A stretch of 64,000 nucleotides of DNA from Epithemia pelagica (GCA_946965045.2 OX337231.1:2914001-2978000), one strand, 5' to 3'; counted from the first letter of the stretch, positions 1-11,530 are shown. The notes: a model not told the origin generated them from the sequence alone. Numbers and translations: made by a program.

Positions 1-116
1 TGTTGCGCGCTTTTATCGATGGCGTTCACTCGAAACCAAACTCTTGCGCGCACTCTCAATCAATATAATGCAGTGATGATAGGAATATCCATTGTTTGGC
101 ACAGTATTGTTCTTGT
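1..116. other. Window start, downstream of the glyoxalase-like gene
   Basis: Holds the 3' flank of the minus-strand glyoxalase-like gene; nothing else seen. The antisense open frame here is a shadow. Confidence 0.5.
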
Positions 117-875
117 CTAGGACAGCTCCACAGTCCCTTTTGGAGTCAAAAGGGTGGCGACTAATTTCGGTTCGGGTCCTTCCTTCACCACCACCAAATC
201 TTCCAATCCATGTCCGACAAGCTGGTACAAGTCTTGTAGCTTGACTGGTTGTGGGTGGTAGGCCGTCAGTTTCTGCAAGGTGCATCCAGTGGGGGCTGTC
301 GCGGCCGGTCGAACGGCAAACCACTCGCCCCAGTCGATATAAAAGGGAAGGAGTCCTCCCATGGGCAGTTCCGACCAGGACGACCTGTGTCGATCCACTG
401 CCACACGCCACGAAATTACCGCATGGTCTTGTTCATTTCGTCGACTCCCTTGTTCGACCGTGGATGGAAACAAGGACCGTGTCGTCTCGTCGTCCAAAGT
501 ACCAAGTCTCGACACCAATTTGTCAATACCAACCGTTCCAGCATTACAACAAAAGGTGGAGAGACGAGGTTGTCGGCCACCATCCACGCCAATAATCGTC
601 TGGACCGGAACTGTGGCTTGCGGATCGGGCGCAAAGAGTTCCAGGTACCGACCATCGCCGAGGGCCACAAAGGCATTGTGTGTACCGAGCGCTGTATGCT
701 TGCCTCCCACGACGGGTCGCACACCTGTCTGCACCTCAAACTCCTCCATAGCCTTGGCCAGGTCTGAAACGACATAGACGAGATGATCCACCACCAGTTT
801 CGGGGGCGTCGCGGTACTAAACGATAGTGCGTATGGACACACGAGCAAACAGAGAACCAACAGTAGCGATTGCAT
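117..875 (-). CDS. Secreted/organellar glyoxalase-like (VOC fold) protein
   Basis: 252 aa from the ATG at 875; the open frame runs further upstream but through an AT repeat, so the internal Met followed by a signal peptide (about residues 1-20, rich in Leu/Val/Cys and ending PYALSF) is the better start. After it comes a glyoxalase-like segment with a VDHLVYVVSDLAKAMEEF first strand-helix unit and an LGDGRYLELFAPDP strand, the pattern of the Glyoxalase_3 (VOC) family, usually metal-dependent isomerases, lyases or dioxygenases. Substrate cannot be read from sequence. The ALSF cleavage site could be a plastid-import signal or simple secretion. It is transcribed away from the GGPP synthase gene, sharing a roughly 510-bp upstream region. 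Family call is from motif recognition; the enzymatic role is open. Confidence 0.65.
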   Translation of the reverse strand: MQSLLLVLCLLVCPYALSFSTATPPKLVVDHLVYVVSDLAKAMEEFEVQTGVRPVVGGKHTALGTHNAFVALGDGRYLELFAPDPQATVPVQTIIGVDGGRQPRLSTFCCNAGTVGIDKLVSRLGTLDDETTRSLFPSTVEQGSRRNEQDHAVISWRVAVDRHRSSWSELPMGGLLPFYIDWGEWFAVRPAATAPTGCTLQKLTAYHPQPVKLQDLYQLVGHGLEDLVVVKEGPEPKLVATLLTPKGTVELS

Positions 876-997
876 CTTTGGAGCGAAACTCTCGCCTCTT
901 GCTGCTGAAGGTGATCGTTTGCCTCGTCCTGAATTAGACCAGCGGTTTGTCGACAGTGATGCTTTTGGTCCCTGATTGCTTAATGTGGAACGAAAGT

Positions 998-1018
998 TAT
1001 ATATATATATATATATAT
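998..1018. repeat. (TA)n microsatellite
   Basis: An uninterrupted alternating TA tract of about 21 bases lies in the shared upstream region of the divergent glyoxalase-like and GGPP synthase genes. Such tracts are prone to length change by slippage. Confidence 0.9.
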
Positions 1019-1020
1019 GA

Positions 1021-1050
1021 TTGTGTGATGGTGTGTGATGGTGTGTGATG
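1021..1050. repeat. Three tandem copies of a 10-bp unit (GTGTGTGATG)
   Basis: Immediately after the TA microsatellite, a 10-bp unit is repeated three times (the first copy with slight differences). It lies in the same divergent upstream region. No function can be assigned. Confidence 0.85.
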
Positions 1051-1157
1051 GGGGTATATGAATTGATGGCCAAGATATCCAGTCGAGAGATGAGAAAAAT
1101 GTGAGCATTTTGTTGGGTCTGGTGTTTGTTTTGCACTTACTTTTGGGTCGCGGTTAA

Positions 1158-2509
<1,352 letters not shown>

Positions 2510-2629
2510 TTGATGCCCTAGAAAATTAAAACATCTCCCTGTAAAGTCTGACGTCCTTTCCTCTCTATATCCACAACACAAAGTACTTACTTGTAGAGCC
2601 ATTTCCCCAAACCTATACTGAGTGTGTTG

Positions 2630-4280
2630 CTATGAGGCATCCTGTTTTGCCTCCGACGGTCGTGCAAACATCCAATCTTGATGAAGTACTCCATTCTTCG
2701 ACAAGGCACACGACGGCGTGACCACTTTTGACATGGCAGGGATTGTTTCGGTAACATGGCCATTTTGAAACGTTACTGCTGCAACAGCCTGCTTTTCCAA
2801 AGGAATTGTTTCATCAGTGGGGCCAATGTAGACATCTGCAACATAATGATTGATATTGGGAGCAAAGGATTTGACCTTCTCCACGTGCCTGCACTCTACG
2901 ACCGTGGTGGTTGGATAGGGAGAATCTGTGGATGATTCTTCGGTTTCGCTTTGGTTCCTTTGAGCAATGGCCAAATTCGCCAAACATGAGCAAATCCACA
3001 GTGCCCAAGCACTGACTTCCTCAACCAGGACATTACCATGAATATGGAGCCATCCTCCCGACGGCTTGAGCGCCGAGACTGCCGTTTCCCAACCCCCTTC
3101 ACTGCTGGGAAGTAACCCCAAACTGACACGGTCCATTTTATGTACCAAACCATGTTGAGCGACGAGCTCACGACAGTCCCCCTGAAACACGGTAGCCCGA
3201 TTGGACACGCCATTGTCCTCCAAGTTAAAGGAGAGTGCTTGGACGGCGTACGGATTCCATTCGCAAACATAGACATGTTTGGCCTTTCCATGAACCAAGG
3301 CAGGTAAGGTGAAGTATCCAATGCCACCGTACATGTCCAGAACTGTTTCATTCGGTCGTACCATCTTTCCAAACCGAACCTTCTCTGTAATGTTGCCGCG
3401 ACTAAACATGACTCTCGTAAGATCAAATGATTGTCGTATTCCTTGCTCTGTAACTGTGATCCACCCTGGAGACTCGGGACCTTGACATGAAAATGCAACA
3501 TCAATTAGGAAAACGAGATTTAGTTAGCATGAGAGCCAAGAGGGAGGCCACGCGACCAGTCACCATTGAATGCACACCTGTCAGTTCAGAAAGATCATCA
3601 CTCGTCAAGGGCCAAACGATTTTGTAGTTGCTCTCGCGAGTCCCACTTTCAGGAAGGATATCTCCTTTTCGCACAATTCTGGGGCTCTTGTAGAAGGAAG
3701 CAAGCTGTTCCCAGACCTCACACAAAAGCTGGTCGCGGAACGTCTTTAGTTCTTGGTCCAACCATTCCGAAAATGAATGCTCTTCGTCAAAAGATAGAGC
3801 TTGACGTGGAATCACTAGAGTTCGATCATCCCCAAGTAACTCCAGCCTTTTTGGACAGCACTTTGGCGACAATGTCCTTATTTGAGTCCATATTTCAGGT
3901 TCCGAGCAAGAAGGCAACAGTTGTTGAATCGCCTTACAAATGGCATGTTCCACCGGGGAGCTTGCCTCGATTTCATCCCCAATCAAATCTTTCGTTTTCG
4001 GCGTCAATGGAAGTTGATTGTTTCCAAGGACAGAAGTGCTGTAAGGACAAAACTGTCTTCCTGTGGCTAGAAAGCCATCGCAAGAGGAAAACGTGAATCC
4101 AGCGTTGGCATCAATCCGTACGGGAATCGCAATCGAATCCTTTTGATCTTCGGACAAAGAAGGTGTCATTCGAAAGCGCTTGTCCAAGACATGTCTTTCT
4201 TCCAGCCATTCTTTGGCCTTCTTTGCGAAATGGCGTCTAACAAACACAACATCCGTAAAGTCACCTTTGGGCTTTTCCAT
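2630..4280 (-). CDS. TYW2: tRNA wybutosine-synthesizing protein 2 (TYW2/TRM12-like methyltransferase)
   Basis: Exons 3578-4280 and 2630-3480 join across a 97-bp intron (GTGTGC donor, TCAAG acceptor, CTAAC/CTAAT branch-point-like sequence), giving 517 aa. Splicing restores an ITVTEQGIRQSFDLTRVMFS block leading into the signature MFSRGNITEK. The Rossmann S-adenosylmethionine site DMYGGIGYFTLPAL and the NPYAVQALSFNLEDNGV strand-helix follow. TYW2 transfers the aminocarboxypropyl group of S-adenosylmethionine to the modified guanosine at position 37 of tRNA-Phe in the wybutosine pathway; the related Trm5 is the main alternative but the NITEK context and length fit TYW2. The gene is convergent with the GGPP synthase gene. 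Confidence 0.85.
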
Positions 4281-4790
4281 GTCCTCAATTCAGAAATCAA
4301 CTTTCATGGTCGTCGTGTTGGGGAGGCCATGTGACGACGACGAAATCTTTCTGTTCGAGTGTCTAAGGGGACGCAACGGCGACCATATCTACCCCAGCTA
4401 TGTAACGCCCGCTCCATGATAGTGTCATGGCGCCAGGGCAGTCGGTCGACTTAACCCCAGGCGGTAGAGCGGCAGCTGGAAGAATAGATTCAAACGTTTT
4501 TCTTCCAGGTTCCAGGTGATCTTAAGGTGTACTCCTAACGTTGCCTGCTTTTCTTCTCAAGGTTTGGGTAGACTACAGAGAAATCTTTTTGATTTTGGAC
4601 CATATTTTCAATAGAACTATTTACTCAATCTACTCGATCGATGAATCAACAATTATCCTACGTCACTTTTGGATATCCGCCGATAGCATCGTGTTCCTGT
4701 AGCTCATACCTGCTTAGCGAGAAGAAACGGGGACTGAGCATGCACAATGCATTGTTGCTTTGAGAGTCTGCTCTCTGTGTTGGATACCTC
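4281..4790. other. Intergenic region, no gene seen
   Basis: About 510 bp between the start of the TYW2-like gene and the stop of the ChaN-like gene, both on the minus strand. It should hold the TYW2 promoter and the 3' end of the ChaN-like transcript. Only short open frames overlapping the neighbours are present. No RNA gene or repeat was recognised. Confidence 0.6.
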
Positions 4791-6026
4791 TCATCCAACA
4801 ACAAGATAGTCTGCCAGAGGAAGAACCCCACCGGTGGACGATGGCAGCACACGCTTCTCTGGATCTGTTCGGTCGATCCCATCTTTCAAGTACCGAAGTT
4901 GCAAGGTGATCCTATCGGGTCGACTGGCAGAATTGGCACCTTGCATACCCAGGACAGATCCAGGTGGTCGCGAGTCAACGAGAGTAGGATTCAACAAAAT
5001 GGCAACACAGCACTTGTCTCCTCCTTGCACCATGCGGGCATACCGTCCGGGAATACCCTTGCCAAACTTGACGTGGTCAGCCCCCACCAATCCAACCAAG
5101 AGTCCACCTGGATTGGCCTCGGTCCAGGCAAAGGCTCGATTGGCCATGGTCTCGTCCCACAAAATACGTCCACTGAGGAAATTGCGAAAGGACATTTGTT
5201 GATCCAGTTGTTCTCCCGACATTTTCTTGTTGAGTAGGCCGAGTTCGAGATGAAGATTGTAACTTGGTCGAATAACGTAGTCCACATAGGTTCCAAACGC
5301 AGAGTTTGAGGCAAAGGATGCAAACCCCGAAGCGTCGGGCACGTAACTGGCGAGTGTTTGACGAGGAAGCGCTGGTAATCCACCCTCTTCGACAAAGGAC
5401 AAATCTTCCGAGTTTACGTTCAGAGCAATGAGAGGGATTCTCAGTTGCTGAGCTGTTTCAAATAGCTCTCTATAAATTTCAAACGACCAGACCCAACGCT
5501 TGTCCCATTCGACCAGGTCTTTCAGTTCATCTGCCGACCATTTACCGGCAACGAATTCGTCCAACACATGCTGGTACTGAACTTGGACCTGCTCGAGGCC
5601 CACTGCGACCTTTCTCCCTTTCTTGATTCGATCCGAGTGAAGCTCTCGAATCAATTTTGTTTGAATGACGTGGTCCTGATTTGAATTGTGGTGTTCACCG
5701 AGCCATACTGCACCACCACGTTTGGAAGAAAGAAGCTTTCGAAACAATGACTCGTTGACTGTCTCGAGCGAGGGATTGAGCGTCTTGCTCGCATCCGGAA
5801 CAACATGGTATATCGTAAAGTCTCCATCCTTTTGCACTTTTTCGGACGCAAAGGCAGGAGAAGGATGTTGCCATTTCGGATCGACCGCAGCCAAGGACGC
5901 TATGCCAGTGACGGTTGTGAGAAAGTTTCTGCGAACAACATGGGGTGAAGGTGTTTGTCCGTTCCAACCAAGAACAGCAGTTACAAGGCAGAATGCCATA
6001 AGATTGAAGAAAGGAGTTGCAGCCAT
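4791..6026 (-). CDS. ChaN-like haem-binding-domain protein, predicted thylakoid lumen
   Basis: 411 aa from the ATG at 6026 (a Met 14 codons upstream is in frame but leaves the hydrophobic segment less terminal). The body carries ChaN/Cofac_haem_bdg_2 signatures: GGAVWLGEHHNSNQDH, KVAVGLEQVQVQYQHVLDEF and GLLVGLVGADHVKFGKGIP, with conserved histidines in the first and last. ChaN proteins bind haem; the plant and algal relatives are poorly characterised plastid proteins. The N terminus has a hydrophobic segment (residues 1-22), then VVRRNFLTTVTGIASLAA, which looks like a twin-arginine lumen-transfer signal, and PAFASEKV with an A-F-A cleavage site. This layered presequence is inferred to route the protein through the ER and plastid envelopes into the thylakoid lumen. 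Divergent from the RRM gene. Confidence 0.75.
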   Translation of the reverse strand: MAATPFFNLMAFCLVTAVLGWNGQTPSPHVVRRNFLTTVTGIASLAAVDPKWQHPSPAFASEKVQKDGDFTIYHVVPDASKTLNPSLETVNESLFRKLLSSKRGGAVWLGEHHNSNQDHVIQTKLIRELHSDRIKKGRKVAVGLEQVQVQYQHVLDEFVAGKWSADELKDLVEWDKRWVWSFEIYRELFETAQQLRIPLIALNVNSEDLSFVEEGGLPALPRQTLASYVPDASGFASFASNSAFGTYVDYVIRPSYNLHLELGLLNKKMSGEQLDQQMSFRNFLSGRILWDETMANRAFAWTEANPGGLLVGLVGADHVKFGKGIPGRYARMVQGGDKCCVAILLNPTLVDSRPPGSVLGMQGANSASRPDRITLQLRYLKDGIDRTDPEKRVLPSSTGGVLPLADYLVVG

Positions 6027-6362
6027 GATAACATACGGCGTGTTGTTCGAAAAGATCTTTACGACCAAAGCTGTAAGAGCAAGATCATGGCGAACGGCGA
6101 CGTTCTTCGTTCTTCGAATAGAACTGTCGGCAAAAAAAAAGGGAATAGTCTATTCTTCCAGCTGCCGCGCCTACCCGCTAGGGTACGGTCGACCGCTATT
6201 TTCTGACATGGCATGGGTTGTGCGACTGAATAAAATGACAGGATCGAAAAACTGCTTCCAAGGTCTGTACTTTGTACGTAGCAGACAGCCGCATAGCCAC
6301 TGAACATTTTTTTATACATCAATGCCATCCAACTAAGACAGAAAAACATTCAACGATCGACC
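6027..6362. promoter_or_regulatory. Divergent promoter region (ChaN-like / RRM genes)
   Basis: About 336 bp separate the two start codons, which point in opposite directions, so both promoters must lie here or in the 5' ends. No canonical motif was confidently identified. Confidence 0.4.
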
Positions 6363-7427
6363 ATGGCGGGCAAAAAGTCAAACGCCCGAATCAAACGAAT
6401 GATGAAGCGAGCAGAAGCACGTGGTGAGGTATATACGCCACCACAGTACGACGCTGACAAGGGGATGAACGATAAAGAGGGAAATGGTCGCCTTGAAAAA
6501 GAAACAGAAGAACACAAAGAGAAAACGCAACAAGCACCACCAGCATTGTCGGCTGATAAGGTCAAGCTAAAGGCTGCTCAAACGCTGCAGGAATCACTTG
6601 ACAGAATTCAAGCTGATACAAATCTGAAGTCGAAGGATAGAAGATCTGCCAAACGAAAAGCAGAAGCGATTGCCGCCGAAGAAAGTGGCTATTCGGCTAG
6701 CGAGCTTATTCTTTGGTACGACGAGTACAAACAACAAAAAGAAAATAAGGAACAGGACAACCATACTCAGAACTCCTCAAAGGGTAGCAAACGAAAGAAA
6801 CGCAACCCGTATATTGTCTTTGTGGGTCAACTCTCCTATGAGACTTCCAAAGTTGCGATTTTTCGGCATTTCCAAAAAGAACTCGGAGAAGAATTCGACA
6901 TTTCAGAAGAGACGGTAATGGTGAGGCTTTTGACGGATCAGAAAACAAAAAAGTCTCGAGGCATGGCTTTTGTTGAGGTGAATGACCCTGAGCTTTTGTA
7001 TGCATGTTTGAAGTTGCATCATACCTTTCTGGAAGGGCGACGAATCAACGTAGAGCGTAGCGCCGGAGGTAAATCAAACAGCGAAGCACGCAAATCCAAA
7101 ATACAAAAGCTTCGATCGGATCAAACAGAACACTTCAATTCGGTTATCGATTCGGTTTTCTCTGAATACTACGAAAATGGATCCATTCAAAAGAGAGAGC
7201 TGGACGACGGCGTTGTCGCTCTGTGCAAACGGCACTCTGCATCAGTTGTTCAGGCAGCACTTGAAGAGTATGTGGAAAAGCATGGTTGCGACATGGACAA
7301 CTCAAGCGCCTATTTGACGTTTCTTTTAGGAAAGATGGCCGAAGAAGGGGTCCGTAAGAAAGACAGCAACGGCGAGAATTCCCAGAAACGATCTAAAGAA
7401 ACACCCGAACGGCGTACGAGGGTCTGA
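6363..7427 (+). CDS. Single-RRM RNA-binding protein
   Basis: 354 aa, uninterrupted, starting with ATG in a CCATGG context. Residues 1-145 are highly charged and Lys/Glu-rich (disordered or coiled), followed by a KRKKRNP basic stretch and one RNA recognition motif (about 149-230) with RNP2 YIVFVGQLSY and RNP1 KSRGMAFVEV. The C-terminal third (about 245-340) is helical and ends in a basic tail, suggesting nuclear or nucleolar location. One-RRM proteins with charged arms often act in ribosome biogenesis or splicing, but no specific orthologue is recognised. Convergent with the next gene. Confidence 0.8.
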   Translation: MAGKKSNARIKRMMKRAEARGEVYTPPQYDADKGMNDKEGNGRLEKETEEHKEKTQQAPPALSADKVKLKAAQTLQESLDRIQADTNLKSKDRRSAKRKAEAIAAEESGYSASELILWYDEYKQQKENKEQDNHTQNSSKGSKRKKRNPYIVFVGQLSYETSKVAIFRHFQKELGEEFDISEETVMVRLLTDQKTKKSRGMAFVEVNDPELLYACLKLHHTFLEGRRINVERSAGGKSNSEARKSKIQKLRSDQTEHFNSVIDSVFSEYYENGSIQKRELDDGVVALCKRHSASVVQAALEEYVEKHGCDMDNSSAYLTFLLGKMAEEGVRKKDSNGENSQKRSKETPERRTRV

Positions 7428-7471
7428 AATGGCCAACACAGTTTGACACAAAAAGTGATGACACTCACTGA

Positions 7472-8734
7472 TTATGGGTTCTTCGGTTGACTGTTAACGG
7501 CTTTTGGACGACCGCGCTTTTTGGGACTCCAATTGAAACCCAGGGCTTCCAACTGCTTCCTCCTTTTCTCTGCATATGGTCCGCGAAGGTAGGCTCCCTT
7601 GAGTCGAACATCTTTGAGTCTTTGACCGAGCGGGAGACCCCATAAATGTTCCGGCCACGGCCAATTGTCCTTTTCGATAATGTCGTCTGGTGGAGCGGGA
7701 ACTTTGAAGTGATATGGCACGTCGAGTTTTCTATTGTTGATTCTCGAGTAGATGGCAGCGGCATGAGACACTCGCAACCAACCAATATCCGCGTTTCCAC
7801 TCCAGTGAAATCCAAGGTCGTCCAGCATTTTTCGACGAAACGACTTGCCTTTGACATAAAGCTGCTTTTGACGCACAGCCACACATTTTGCCCCAAGAGG
7901 ATATCCGCACATCCCGCTTGGCCAATCCTTTGTTCGGGGAACTTTGTACGTGGACGGTACACGTAACGGCTTATTCGGACCATCACTAAAAGAACCCGAG
8001 GAAGTCAATTGTGCGTAGTGCCTTAGTGCTCGATAAAAGGTGCGGTAGCGCAATTCATGTACATCCCACACAAAACCTAGCCCATCTAGTTGGTCACGTC
8101 GAGAAGCAGCACTACTACCCCTTACAAAATCATGTCGAGCTCGAATTCGATAAACGCAATCTCCAAGCGCTATACCCCAAGTTGCTTTCGACCATTCGTT
8201 GCTGTGGGGCACCACGAATTTATGAGGGACAAGAACATGACCGTGTAGTGATGAGAATGTGATTAATGCCTCTAGCACAAGATTCCACTCTGACTGCAAA
8301 CGTTCCCAGACAAAACCGAGTTCGTTTAGCTGAGCGACACGTTCTGGTCTTTGTTTGACATGATCCTGCCACCAATTCATGTTGTAAACAGTACAGGCGA
8401 GAGGAACTCCATGCCAAGGTCTCGGAAAACGATCGTCCGCCGGAACCACGTATCGACGAGGTATGACCAAGTCTCCATGAACCGATTTATAGGCCCGAAG
8501 AACTTCCAGCGCAGACTCGTAGGACGAGGGATCGTCTCTAAAGTCTCGTCGTGGACCAGTTGCTTGTTTCTCAGCTGTCGATGCATGTGCTTTCGCCATC
8601 GTGCCATGCCGAGTGAATGAAAGTTGCTTTGCCCCATCAGTCTTTTTTAAAATTTGAATTGAACCCCATGGTGTCAAGCCACTGGAGGACTTGCATAACC
8701 ATAAAAGAACAAAGGAACCAAACGCAACATTCAT
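7472..8734 (-). CDS. Four-repeat helicase-associated (HA) domain protein with AT-hook
   Basis: 420 aa, no intron. Four tandem copies of the helicase-associated domain pattern are visible: an aromatic-containing helix, HG-x-x-x-VP-x-x-(F/Y)-x-VP, a W-x(n)-G-(V/I/Y/L)-(P/A)-L block, then an R-rich helix ending LGF-x-W (LGFVWER, LGFVWDV, LGFHWSG, LGFNWSP). A KKRGRPK AT-hook-like motif closes the protein. No helicase core is present. HA domains are thought to bind nucleic acid and are strongly expanded in diatoms. The N terminus (residues 1-20) is hydrophobic and ends SSSGLTP, so it may be a signal peptide; whether it is organellar or the true start lies downstream is unsure. Confidence 0.75.
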   Translation of the reverse strand: MNVAFGSFVLLWLCKSSSGLTPWGSIQILKKTDGAKQLSFTRHGTMAKAHASTAEKQATGPRRDFRDDPSSYESALEVLRAYKSVHGDLVIPRRYVVPADDRFPRPWHGVPLACTVYNMNWWQDHVKQRPERVAQLNELGFVWERLQSEWNLVLEALITFSSLHGHVLVPHKFVVPHSNEWSKATWGIALGDCVYRIRARHDFVRGSSAASRRDQLDGLGFVWDVHELRYRTFYRALRHYAQLTSSGSFSDGPNKPLRVPSTYKVPRTKDWPSGMCGYPLGAKCVAVRQKQLYVKGKSFRRKMLDDLGFHWSGNADIGWLRVSHAAAIYSRINNRKLDVPYHFKVPAPPDDIIEKDNWPWPEHLWGLPLGQRLKDVRLKGAYLRGPYAEKRRKQLEALGFNWSPKKRGRPKAVNSQPKNP

Positions 8735-9032
8735 TAAAGCTGTTGTAATTTGTAATCAATCGAACTCATCCATGAGACCAGAAAGAATTGTCCATTGCGA
8801 ATGTTGCAAGTACGTGCGTATGTCATGCGATTGAGGGGGAGAAGACGGACAGACGGACAGGGAACCATATGGGCTATCCCATCTACCCTGCTTCGATGAA
8901 TTCTGTGGAGTAGGAGTAGGAATAGGTATGCACGCCATGGTCACAGGGAAGGCGTCCATCCAAACAGCTCTCGTACCCAAAGCAATAAGGGTAAAACTTC
9001 CAAGAGTTTGACATCTCGCCAGTCTCCCCAAT
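8735..9032. other. Short intergenic region, no gene supported
   Basis: About 298 bp between the HA-domain gene and the GNAT gene. A 97-codon frame on the minus strand is present but has no recognisable features and simply continues past the GNAT stop. Confidence 0.5.
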
Positions 9033-10076
9033 TCACAGGCCTCGTCCAACGCTCAAATTCTTGAAAAAATAACCAATGTTTGCTGCATTTCCAGCCCAGA
9101 ACGGATTCCATCGTTTTCCAACGTCTTCATAACTTTCAGTCCTGTAGAGCTCATAAGCAGGTTTGTTGTCGGGGTCAACATGGAGATAAAGACGCGAGTA
9201 GCCCCAGTAATCTATGAAAACGCAAAGTAGGTCTTTGAGAGTACGGCATAGCATCAGATCTCGGTGCTTCTCTGACATTTACTTACCGGCGATGGACTCA
9301 ACGCAATGTACCAAAGCACGGCCAATTCCTTTGCCTCGATAACGTTCGTCGACGCAGAGAGAACTCAAATACGGCATTAGGTCTCCTGCCATGCTGTCCC
9401 CCAAACCAAGTTGAGAAGCAATTTTGCGTTCCATACGGTCCAACCAAGGTAAACTGAAAGGTATTTTGGCGTCGCAAAGTTCAAGGCGAAGTTCTACCGA
9501 GGCAATAACATCAATTTCGGAACTTTTTTCATCTTTCTTTCGAGCCAAAAGAAGAATTAGACATGTCTTTGATGATGTCTGGATTTTTTCCTTGCGCGAA
9601 AGTCCATTTAGATCCGGTGCAGATACATCCATCTTGGTTCTAATTCGATAATCCAGACGTTGACGAAGACCAGTAAGAACCTCTGCAAATGCAATCAAAC
9701 CAGAGTACCCATTAACGAGTTCAACAGCAGGGGCCATTACCAGACGCTCAAAGGAACTTATATCTTGGCTGATCCTGACGGGATCTACGCCGAAGCTTTC
9801 AACGATGAACCTAGAGGCATCCGGTAAATCAGAATCCTCCGCCAAACACAGTTCATAAATTGATCCATCTTCTGTCATAAATTGTCCATCTTGGTCCAGG
9901 CTGCAACGCGATGACGGATCCTCTAAGAAGTGCAACTCATCACTGAATCTCGAGATTGGGACCAAGCAAAGCGGTGTACTTCTTGAGCACCCACGATGGT
10001 AAGTCCCCAGAGCAAACCCATCAACTCCGTGGATAGGCGCACATAGCCAGAAGAGAAGTGAAAGTCCTAATATCAT
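9033..10076 (-). CDS. GNAT-family N-acetyltransferase, predicted plastid
   Basis: Exons 9287-10076 and 9033-9211 join over a 75-bp GTAAGT...CATAG intron (phase 1), giving 322 aa from the Met at 10076 (347 aa from the in-frame Met at 10151). Splicing rebuilds the acetyl-CoA site: LCVDERYRGKGIGRALV with the R-x-x-G-x-G/A loop, then YWGYSRLYLHVDPDNKPAYE, motif B of the GNAT fold. The Met at 10076 begins a hydrophobic signal peptide ending GVDG-FALG, close to the diatom plastid motif. The acceptor substrate cannot be told; GNAT enzymes acetylate protein N termini, lysines, amino acids or small amines. Confidence 0.8.
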
Positions 10077-10292
10077 TGATAACGTGTTTTTATCGCGTTG
10101 TTCGACGACTTGTGCACAAAAATGAGGACGAAAGTCAAATACAAGTACCACACCCCCACATTACATTGGGGGTGGGCAATCATAAAAAGAGGAAACTAAT
10201 TGATTACTAGAGAGGAGTATTTTCTAGGAGTATTATCTTATTATCTGCTTTCAAGCAACCAGAAAGATGATGTAGCATAACGCGGAACACTG

Positions 10293-11383
10293 TTATCGAT
10301 CTCCAAAAAGGCTGTTCCAGATACCAGAAAGCCCTTCACCCTCAGGCTCAGCAGATTTTGGTTTTCGAAAGGGCACCAGGCCAGACTCAAACTTGTTGCG
10401 CAAATCATACACAAATTCAAGAGATGCACGTTCCGCTTCTGTGAGTTCTGGATGCCAGAAATCAATGATCAAAACGTGACGATCTGAAGAGGAGGGGTTC
10501 CCGGTTGAGTGAGTAAAAGATGTATCAAGTGTCGTCAATTTGCCTTCTTCCCAACTTCTTCGCTCTTCTCCCACCTCGATCCAGCACCCCTCGGGGATTT
10601 TCAAGCCTAAATGAGAAGTTAAAATAAAGTTTCTCCCGTCGCTGTGTGGTTGGACGCCAGAGGATGGCGCCTGGCGGGCAAAACAGACGCCTCTCACAGC
10701 TAGTGGTATCCGAAGTGATCGTATGAGTTCAAAAGTTTTGGGGAATTCCTTACAGTTCTCCGTGTTCCATACTCCAAGCCTCTGAAGACGAATGGCGCTC
10801 CACCCGCCTCCCATTACCTGGTTTTGCCACACTGAATCTGAAGAAAATTTGTTGGAGTTCAAAAGCTTTTCTTCGAACTCTTCTTGAATGATATGGGCTT
10901 TGGCTTCGAGTTCCTCCGCCCAAGGAAACAAGTCCAGATTTTCTCGTACATCCCAGAATGGTTTAGATGTTAGACCTTCAACATTCTCCTCGGATGGTGC
11001 ATGGCCTGGGATCTTCCGCGTGGGAGGAGGAACTATGCCCTGTGCGCTGAAAGAACAGTTAAATGACGCGTTTTGGACATAACATGACAAAAAACTTTAA
11101 AGACTTACCTCAAGGCAAATTGGTTAATTCTTTCAAGGGACTGCCCTTTCTTCTCATAGTAGTTCTCTATATCAGCCAATCCTGTTTCAACGTCCTCCCA
11201 GAACTGTTGTTGGCGTTCTGTAAGGGCTCTGATAAGGAAAAGATTTCTGCCAGTGGTCTGCGTCGAGCGAAATTCAAAATGGGGAGGGGAGAATGCAGAT
11301 ACATAATGCGTTAGGGAAAGGGTCAGGTAGATCTGAAGAAGGACTTTCAAGGTGATCGATGGTATCATTCTCGCAGTGTGCAT
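10293..11383 (-). CDS. Aspartyl/asparaginyl beta-hydroxylase-like dioxygenase, predicted plastid
   Basis: Exons 11109-11383 and 10293-11046, joined across a 62-bp GTAAGT...TTTCAG intron (phase 2), give 342 aa. The C-terminal half has the AspH-domain pattern: GVQPHSDGRNFILTSHLGL, then CWIEVGEERRSWEEGKL, then TSFTHSTGNPSSSDRHVLI and FWHPELT. His in PHSD and His in FTHST are expected iron ligands and the R in SDRHV the 2-oxoglutarate partner. The N terminus has a hydrophobic signal segment ending HYVSA-FSPP, a near-perfect ASAFAP-type plastid motif. The protein substrate is unknown. Membership of the family is well supported; the reaction (hydroxylation of Asp/Asn side chains) is by analogy. Confidence 0.8.
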
Positions 11384-11512
11384 CGCCTTGTTGATTGCCT
11401 ATCTCTTGATCGGTTCAAAGCAGGAGGAGATGTTGATGCCAACGGCGCCTATGACGTCAGCCCATCTTCAGTCGCTCGCTCTGCACCTACTCTTAGGTAG
11501 CATTGCTAGTTG

Positions 11513-11530
11513 CTACTCCTAGAGGAGTAG
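11513..11530. repeat. Inverted repeat CTACTCCT-AG-AGGAGTAG
   Basis: Two 8-base arms are exact reverse complements separated by two bases. Related AGGAGTA/TACTCCT sequences recur in other intergenic regions of the window. Confidence 0.85.

Noticed and set aside
249-777. Three overlapping plus-strand ORFs of 114-172 codons
   Set aside because: They are antisense to the glyoxalase-like gene and have no domain or signal; the minus-strand frame has the family motifs.
4430-4520. Possible tRNA (GGTAGAGCGGC resembles a D-arm)
   Set aside because: No T-arm GGTTC-type sequence or acceptor stem could be paired around it.
4834-5237. Plus-strand ORFs of 112-122 codons
   Set aside because: They are antisense to the ChaN-like gene, low in recognisable content and explained as shadows.
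5686-6303. 205-codon plus-strand ORF antisense to the ChaN-like gene start
   Set aside because: It overlaps the 5' half of the ChaN-like gene and its upstream region; no motif, and the ChaN-like frame on the other strand is far more convincing.
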